The notes under the pieces were generated by a model. That model ran no database searches and had not been told where the DNA came from. It worked only from the letters and a program-made list of their open reading frames with translations. The position numbers and the translations under genes were made by a program. From positions 3,835 to 26,070 of the forward strand of contig BDDC01001450.1 in NCBI GenBank assembly GCA_001662425.1: DNA of 22,236 bases, given 5' to 3'. This stretch comes from Chlamydomonas sphaeroides (Eukaryota > Chlorophyta > Chlorophyceae > Chlamydomonadales > Chlamydomonadaceae). Positions 21,901-22,236 of the stretch are shown in pieces; within the stretch, counting starts at the first letter, position 1; the number at the start of each line of letters is the position of its first letter.

Positions 21901-22161
21901 GAGTGTGGCTACTTGCACCAACGTGTATTGCTGGCAGGGCCAACGATTGCTGCAGCAGGGCCTCTGCATGACAGCCAACCCTAAACCCACCACCATGTGC
22001 TGGCCCCGGTGCTTGCCCTCAGGCAACCTTGTACCGCCCTGAGTTCAGCAGACGGAAGTAACTTGTTCAGGGCCGAGATCCAAGCCGACAATGCGCTTGT
22101 CGTGCGGAACACCGCCGCAAGCACCGTGTTTAGATCTTTCACTCGAGGGCCACTCCTTGCG
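51..22161 (+). CDS. Giant secreted subtilisin-like protease with ricin-like, bulb-lectin, PAN and SUEL lectin domains (partial, ~81 exons)
   Basis: One plus-strand gene appears to fill the window. I joined exons where a GT donor and AG acceptor kept phase and the joined peptide continued a recognisable domain. Nearly every junction fits exactly. Domain order is S8 protease with PA insert, beta-sandwich, six ricin-like units, bulb-lectin/Cys-rich array, two PAN-like domains, a SUEL lectin, then more bulb lectin. The visible product is about 2,700 residues. The start codon, signal peptide and catalytic Asp would lie upstream, and the stop lies downstream. No membrane segment is seen. Known families make it a peptidase with several sugar-binding modules; an extracellular matrix or cell-wall target is inferred. 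Gene models may split it, most likely between 14465 and 15172. Strand and domain identities are secure; individual splice sites less so. Confidence 0.85.
1236..1263. repeat. CCCCCA hexamer tract
   Basis: About four and a half copies of CCCCCA within the intron 1160-1285, upstream of its acceptor. It supplies the C-rich tract before the AG at 1284-1285. Confidence 0.85.
2015..2263 (+). other. Protease-associated (PA) domain exon
   Basis: A single 249-nt exon in phase 0 on both sides (83 codons) encodes the PA domain that many subtilases carry between the oxyanion Asn and the catalytic Ser, which is where it sits here. Readable signatures are DACTALVGSYSGVLVLVNA, then a Cys, then RVTRIMNVGAAGAIFIHSG. 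This is the usual pattern of a Cys, a hydrophobic strand, and a helix leading into GA-G-hydrophobic. PA domains are thought to modulate substrate access or protein contacts; they are not catalytic. The acceptor follows TTGCGCGCAG and the donor is GTGAGC. Confidence 0.85.
2398..4230 (+). other. Subtilase catalytic domain, second half with active-site Ser (exons 10-17)
   Basis: Exons: 2398-2554, 2736-2750, 2846-2899, 3159-3194, 3326-3386, 3585-3690, 3907-3963, 4088-4230. Joined, they read IAAFSGYGPTAADGRIKP, then DIVAPG across a 15-nt exon, then GQRIMSASAMAG, TCSNASRIDQ, and GASAAVAQVAGQLLLMRQYF. The Ser of GAS (3331-3333) aligns with the nucleophile of the family GTSMATP motif, but the following residues are AAVAQ rather than MATP. 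MDGYYPKGF, then PSGALLKAVTIAGA and GWGRMDLSGSL are the conserved C-terminal elements of KP-43-like proteases. Most junctions here are phase 1. Activity is likely but not proven, given the altered Ser motif. Confidence 0.9.
4231..4551 (+). other. Intron (321 nt)
   Basis: Runs from donor GTGAGC to an acceptor after CCTTCTCACAG. It holds no exon I can support. The open frames in it carry no recognisable domain and would interrupt the continuous protease C-terminal region. Confidence 0.75.
4552..5328 (+). other. C-terminal beta-sandwich of the KP-43-type protease (exons 18-21)
   Basis: Exons: 4552-4672 (alternative end 4679), 4723-4850, 5047-5148, 5277-5328. The strands begin at the end of the previous exon (INHGQVISIGG). 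Then follow ITAVLSWYDYPATTS, HLVNNLDLRYEV, and NNVERLRINAPAGASVTFHV. This is the expected VNDLDL ... NNVE-x-hydrophobic-x-INAP pattern of the domain following KP-43 catalytic domains. Later strands are RWALAVVGHFTGWLESPFNP and QRLK. The 4672/4723 junction is awkward. The strong-looking donor at 4680 (GTGGGC) gives phase 1, whereas the downstream exon is clearly in phase 0. Only the weaker donor GTGGCA at 4673 keeps frame. Confidence 0.82.
5461..7041 (+). other. Six ricin-B-like (beta-trefoil) repeat units (exons 22-27)
   Basis: Exons: 5461-5608, 5757-5912, 5983-6130, 6294-6442, 6555-6717, 6830-7041, all phase-compatible. Roughly each exon carries one unit with a Cys-hydrophobic start, a strand with a second Cys, and an aromatic end. 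Examples are LCIDVATG, then VCPQPS and MFRF; LCWSVQDA, then VLAKCTNM and QFFL; MCVQVAGG, then VQLTTCSA and RFYL; RCLTYTG, then VEFAPCNG; RICLEAPA, then VLRMATCD. This spacing is that of ricin-type lectin units, and six units would make two trefoils. Sugar binding is expected from the family, but binding residues (Asp, QxW) are poorly kept: the usual QxW is replaced by forms such as QFF and RFY. So the fold is more certain than the ligand. Confidence 0.75.
7161..7376 (+). other. Cys-rich module, copy 1 (exon 28)
   Basis: One exon, phase 1 in and out. The peptide contains SCPDPSASGWC, then VSCFPDMPPDSWLCEDASG, then TGCSVANQ and SSCPLLLG. It resembles the Cys-rich stretches at 8947-9499, 12581-13174 and 19294-20161 in the order WC, C-x-D, D-x-x-C-x-D, C, CP. 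Each lies just before a bulb-lectin unit, or a pair of them. I do not recognise it as a named domain. It is likely disulphide-bonded and extracellular, by inference from the even, regular Cys spacing. Confidence 0.6.
7483..8084 (+). other. Bulb-type lectin unit 1 (exons 29-30)
   Basis: Exons 7483-7610 and 7745-8084. The unit opens with a header ending RCGLYPSPTDDWAEDWL and continues CNKLYSPARQVALVLHRDG. Then come VMWSAGS, GNGPFSLTVALQGFLTMANS and a closing W-T-S. The alternation of a hydrophobic strand, a DG turn, and W-S at the end of each third is the pattern of bulb-type (B-type, mannose-binding) lectin domains. The strict QxDxNxVxY sugar motif of plant lectins is degenerate. The large 340-nt exon 7745-8084 is the longest in the window. 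Confidence 0.72.
8208..8811 (+). other. Bulb-type lectin unit 2 (exons 31-32)
   Basis: Exons 8208-8478 and 8606-8811. It repeats the layout of the unit before it: a Cys-rich header ending LRSCGLYAAPAS, then CDALYSSNRNVALRVLSSG. Next come LLLTNTGGWLLVSANGT, MQPFRLVVRGEG and a closing EAWSSLG. The header-plus-lectin arrangement shows that the unit was tandemly duplicated. Both flanking splice phases are compatible (phase 1 in, phase 1 out), so a whole unit could be gained or lost without a frameshift. Confidence 0.72.
8947..9499 (+). other. Cys-rich module, copy 2 (exons 33-35)
   Basis: Exons 8947-9025, 9134-9178 and 9420-9499. They read ACPPPNASWCGN, then AAQCDGDPRYDWICDN, then SRRGAMLRSSRNCSLADSD and AICPGQFSG. 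The block C-D-G-D-x(3)-D-W-x-C-D-N followed by RGA-x-L-x-SS-x-x-C and CP is also recognisable in copies 3 and 4. Function is not known to me. The DGD/D spacing recalls a calcium loop, but the match is loose in this copy. Confidence 0.62.
9500..9862 (+). other. Intron (363 nt) with AGC microsatellite
   Basis: Separates the Cys-rich module from the next bulb-lectin exon. It contains an (AGC)7 tract at about 9544-9565 and ends in a C-rich run before the AG at 9861-9862. I see no supportable exon inside it; the junction across it (phase 1 to phase 1) is in frame. Confidence 0.7.
9863..10737 (+). other. Bulb-type lectin unit 3 (exons 36-39)
   Basis: Exons 9863-10169, 10279-10329, 10461-10522, 10666-10737. 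The header CPSSTTSCASAARQGCGLYA leads to WSEEWPCNRLTS and then YMLAILRDGRLVLYNTSAG. IWSHDTV and GRNLVLRR follow. Then come DGAWQLVSSDGTVSG, FEGPRAISLAGIDASPFTLQ and TDSGQVAVRNARNQTV. RDGRLVLYNTS is the best match in the window to the bulb-lectin DGNLVLY strand. The coding of one domain over four exons, versus two in unit 1, shows intron gain or loss between copies. Confidence 0.75.
10883..11768 (+). other. Bulb-type lectin unit 4 (exons 40-42)
   Basis: Exons 10883-11084, 11174-11237, 11565-11768. The header is CDPSITRRCGLHPVPAG, then FTWACDKLWSPSRSHALIAD. TPTGSAWSRVWSALGAPG joins VMRPDGTLNVGAPAGF and then GPYNISVSNDGFLVVQDRF. The last donor is uncertain: GTTGGC at 11769 keeps frame with the next exon, but GTCGAT at 11762 is also possible. 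The assignment to the bulb-lectin family rests on the repeated header and on the W-S and DG-hydrophobic strand pattern. Confidence 0.7.
11238..11564 (+). other. Intron (327 nt)
   Basis: Lies within bulb-lectin unit 4. It includes a short perfect inverted repeat GCCGTA-G-TACGGC at 11259-11271 and a 9-bp complementary pair (11254-11262 with 11318-11326). No coding exon is supported, and phase 0 continues cleanly across it. Confidence 0.72.
12151..12277. repeat. 13-bp minisatellite, about 9.5 copies
   Basis: The unit GTGCCGCCGCCCT starts at 12161, 12174, 12187, 12200, 12213, 12226, 12239, 12252 and 12265, with one to three changes in some copies and a partial copy on the left. Because 13 is not a multiple of 3, all frames translate to the same 13-residue repeat, giving misleading long open frames on both strands. 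It lies in a proposed intron. Confidence 0.9.
12329..12391. repeat. 21-bp tandem triplicate
   Basis: Three adjacent copies of a 21-mer beginning GGATCAC/T and ending TGGGGCGCGC/CCC: 12329-12349, 12350-12370 and 12371-12391. The last two differ by one base. Located in the same intron as the 13-bp array, about 50 bp downstream of it. Confidence 0.85.
13308..14465 (+). other. Bulb-type lectin unit 5 (exons 48-52)
   Basis: Exons 13308-13407, 13490-13539, 13768-13889, 14091-14223, 14414-14465, phases fully consistent. The header SCPDHNIVRCALYAAPAS leads to DEWSEDW, then CNRIYSSSRGHALIMQRDG. TLAVYTTV and GALVWSGGSGTPGRNLVLTG follow, then YGEWVFWSNGTLS, NAAPFTLSLLTTGILVM and PGYSVWTSDAAI. Three W-S-type strand ends are kept, as expected for a complete bulb-lectin domain. 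Confidence 0.75.
13540..13767 (+). other. Intron with an internal imperfect duplication
   Basis: Two related ~40-bp segments, near 13558-13598 and 13625-13665, share GCTGGGAC and then CAGCAAATGAT-GCGGCT. They lie in an intron of bulb-lectin unit 5. No exon is supported within it. Confidence 0.65.
14466..15171 (+). other. 706-nt gap: long intron or possible gene boundary
   Basis: Joining 14465 to 15172 keeps phase 1 and gives one continuous gene. However, reading straight on from the 14414 exon stays open to a TGA at 14675-14677. That adds a Cys-rich tail including ACALIPCPCMPGMCDHEQTW. A possible extra exon is 14514-14596, but its phase then does not match the PAN exon. I see no clear TGTAA polyadenylation signal, promoter or start context, so I favour a long intron without excluding a gene end. 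Confidence 0.5.
15172..15551 (+). other. PAN/apple-like domain 1 (exons 53-54)
   Basis: Exons 15172-15332 and 15491-15551. The peptide NDYDTANAITFYTNITSGLQ continues CGQLCRQHPDCVAWTRAPDN and RCFMKRE. The spacing C-x3-C-x5-C-x-A-W ... C-x-hydrophobic-K is the PAN_4/apple pattern (helix Cys pair, C-V-A-W strand, C-F-M-K strand). PAN domains mediate protein or carbohydrate contacts outside the cell. The second exon (ADAATSFRAAPGIEAGYGRG) is a linker. Confidence 0.82.
15701..16692 (+). other. PAN-like domain 2 of the algal C-x-GFNT-GGW type (exons 55-59)
   Basis: Exons 15701-15783, 15910-15981, 16169-16191, 16348-16373, 16621-16692. It reads RCPTLPGYRFLQGMDSAGTD, then VVDIVNACNERW, then DCMGFNTGGWVKRSLSP and PCDGIYVRHE. 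The order CP...GY-F-x-G-D, then C, then C-x-G/A-F-N-T-x-GW-K, then C-x-G-I-Y-V is a PAN-like module that I associate with chlorophycean secreted proteins. The central motif is split over exons of 23 and 26 nt, and all phases close exactly, which supports the reading. Confidence 0.75.
16840..17963 (+). other. SUEL-type galactose-binding lectin domain (exons 60-64)
   Basis: Exons 16840-16900, 17038-17080, 17346-17377, 17652-17731, 17912-17963. Joined peptide: VCDGSLATLQCPPGQTIR, RIINAFFGRTDGTTC, GGPASNTNCRSNQIQSW, SQCLGQQRCSINPAF, DPCFGTLKYTVFLFEC. This follows the sea-urchin-egg-lectin (Gal_Lectin) family almost residue by residue: C-x-G...L-x-C, I-x-x-A-x-F/Y-GR-x-D-x-TTC, C-x-G-Q/R-x-x-C, DPC-x-GT-x-KY. 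It is the best-matched lectin in the window. Galactose or rhamnose binding is expected from the family. Confidence 0.9.
18156..19034 (+). other. Bulb-type lectin unit 6, without the usual header (exons 65-69)
   Basis: Exons 18156-18166 (11 nt), 18305-18333, 18462-18519, 18713-18797, 19003-19034. Joined it reads PLIDGDRVRSVGSF, LQRPDGVWAALNDAGGEILS, then YPGSVAVVQTSG, GPFRLSRDGR and GRLSIYNVK. G-D-x-V-x-S-x-G-x-F-L-Q-x-D-G is the start of a bulb-lectin domain. The 11-nt exon follows from phase and sense, not from any longer signal. The end is uncertain: GT at 19035 keeps frame, whereas a GC donor at 19031 would not without another exon. A CTG microsatellite fills the intron 18798-19002. Confidence 0.6.
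18905..18979. repeat. (CTG)~24 microsatellite in an intron
   Basis: About 24 uninterrupted CTG/TGC triplets in the plus strand, inside the proposed intron 18798-19002. It produces poly-Leu, poly-Cys, poly-Ala and poly-Ser open frames that should not be taken as protein. Such tracts are common in chlorophycean introns. Confidence 0.95.
19294..20161 (+). other. Cys-rich module, copy 4, with DxDGDGxxD motif (exons 70-73)
   Basis: Exons 19294-19353, 19461-19492, 19809-19911, 20107-20161. It reads PCLSVANYCLQNGAWITQ, then DCDGDGLLDRV, then DAIGSRGALLSSDMCNVIAG, SRCPVLWA and SYYTVTSSINGCPQRVT. SRGALLSS-x-x-C lines up with RGAMLRSSRNC of copy 2 and RGVLLSTRAC of copy 3. The D-C-D-G-D-G-L-L-D segment has the spacing of thrombospondin-3/EF-type calcium loops, more canonical here than in the other copies. 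Calcium binding is inference. Confidence 0.6.
19493..19808 (+). other. Intron (316 nt)
   Basis: Runs from donor GTGAGT to an acceptor after CTGTACAG, phase 0 to phase 0. Contains no exon I can support; open frames inside show no domain signal. Confidence 0.65.
20276..21493 (+). other. Bulb-type lectin unit 7 (exons 74-78)
   Basis: Exons 20276-20353, 20678-20736, 20925-21033, 21165-21321, 21439-21493. The header CPDPMTPRCGLWPAPSDELE leads to CNRIYSRNRAFVLVMRRGG, then LLALYTTNNTL and LRWSANA. SLVLRKEGMWVLYNPDLTYS, LHWSTGR, NGPFTLRVDDGGTVQLVRAG and LVWSNTV follow. Three LVL/LRV strands each end in WS, the full bulb-lectin plan. The first donor could be 20350 or 20354; only the latter keeps frame. 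Confidence 0.75.
21534..21578. repeat. Imperfect CTG-rich tract
   Basis: A run of CTG triplets interrupted by CTA, CGT and CTC changes, within the intron 21494-21681. Not coding in the proposed model. Confidence 0.75.
21682..22161 (+). other. Cys-rich spacer and start of a further bulb-lectin-like unit (exons 79-81, runs off the window)
   Basis: Proposed exons 21682-21721, 21800-21853 and 22023-22161. NVCAATCAVC joins NFTVPCNPLFPRG, then QPCTALSSADGSNLFRAE and QADNALVVRNTAASTVFRSF. DNALVVRNTA resembles a bulb-lectin strand. The phases close (1, 2, 2, 0), but the first two exons are short and lack a strong motif. The window ends in the intron after the GTGGGT donor at 22162. Confidence 0.5.
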
Positions 22162-22164
22162 GTG

Positions 22165-22236
22165 GGTGGGCGGGCAGGCGGGCGGGCGAGCGGGCAATTA
22201 GGCGGGCGGGCGGGCGGTTAGGCGGGCGGGCGGTTA
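22165..22236. repeat. G-rich GGGC tandem tract at window end
   Basis: Repeated GGGC/GGCG units, with a larger period marked by GGCGGTTA or CAATTA about every 16-20 bases, at the right edge inside the last intron. The repeat continues beyond the window, so its full length is unknown. Confidence 0.85.

Noticed and set aside
21895..21990. Possible exon with CTNVYCWQGQ
   Set aside because: The flanking exons already join in phase without it, and it has no clear acceptor-donor pair or family motif.
1..22236. Transposon, retroelement, tRNA, rRNA, CRISPR or viral content
   Set aside because: No reverse transcriptase, transposase, long terminal repeats, tRNA-like fold or spaced direct repeats were seen on either strand.

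Overview
The window is a GC-rich, intron-dense piece of nuclear DNA from a green alga, most likely a chlorophycean of the Chlamydomonas/Volvox/Haematococcus group. This rests on many small exons (11 to 340 nt), short introns, donors that are nearly all GTGAG/GTGCG/GTGGG, C-rich acceptors ending CAG, strong G/C at third codon positions, and intronic CTG/AGC microsatellites. No bacterial-style gene, tRNA, rRNA, CRISPR array or transposase is visible.

I read the window as one incomplete plus-strand gene. It was assembled by hand from about 81 exons, using reading-frame phase across each splice, sequence similarity between exons, and known family motifs. Its 5' end, including the catalytic Asp, lies upstream of base 1. 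Its 3' end lies beyond base 22236, where the window stops inside an intron. The visible coding part is about 8.1 kb, roughly 2,700 codons, with no transmembrane segment seen.

Layout: (1) 51-4230, a subtilisin-like (S8, KP-43-like) protease with catalytic His at 406-408, oxyanion Asn at 1153-1155 and Ser at 3331-3333, and a protease-associated (PA) domain at 2015-2263. (2) About 4150-5328, the beta-sandwich that follows KP-43-type proteases. (3) 5461-7041, six ricin-B-like (beta-trefoil) units. (4) 7161-14465, an alternating array of a Cys-rich module and bulb-type (mannose-binding-like) lectin units. (5) 15172-16692, two PAN/apple-like domains. (6) 16840-17963, a SUEL-type galactose-binding lectin domain. 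(7) 18156-22161, more bulb-lectin units and another Cys-rich module, running off the window.

The inferred product is a very large secreted protease with four kinds of carbohydrate-binding or adhesive module. A role on the glycoprotein-rich algal cell wall or extracellular matrix is plausible but is inference. The main uncertainties are a 706-bp stretch before the PAN domains (a possible gene boundary), a frame conflict at the 4672/4723 splice, and the exons at 11877-12691 and 19003-19353. The rest is intron, including a 13-bp minisatellite, a 21-bp triplicate, a (CTG)~24 tract and a G-rich tandem tract at the right end.
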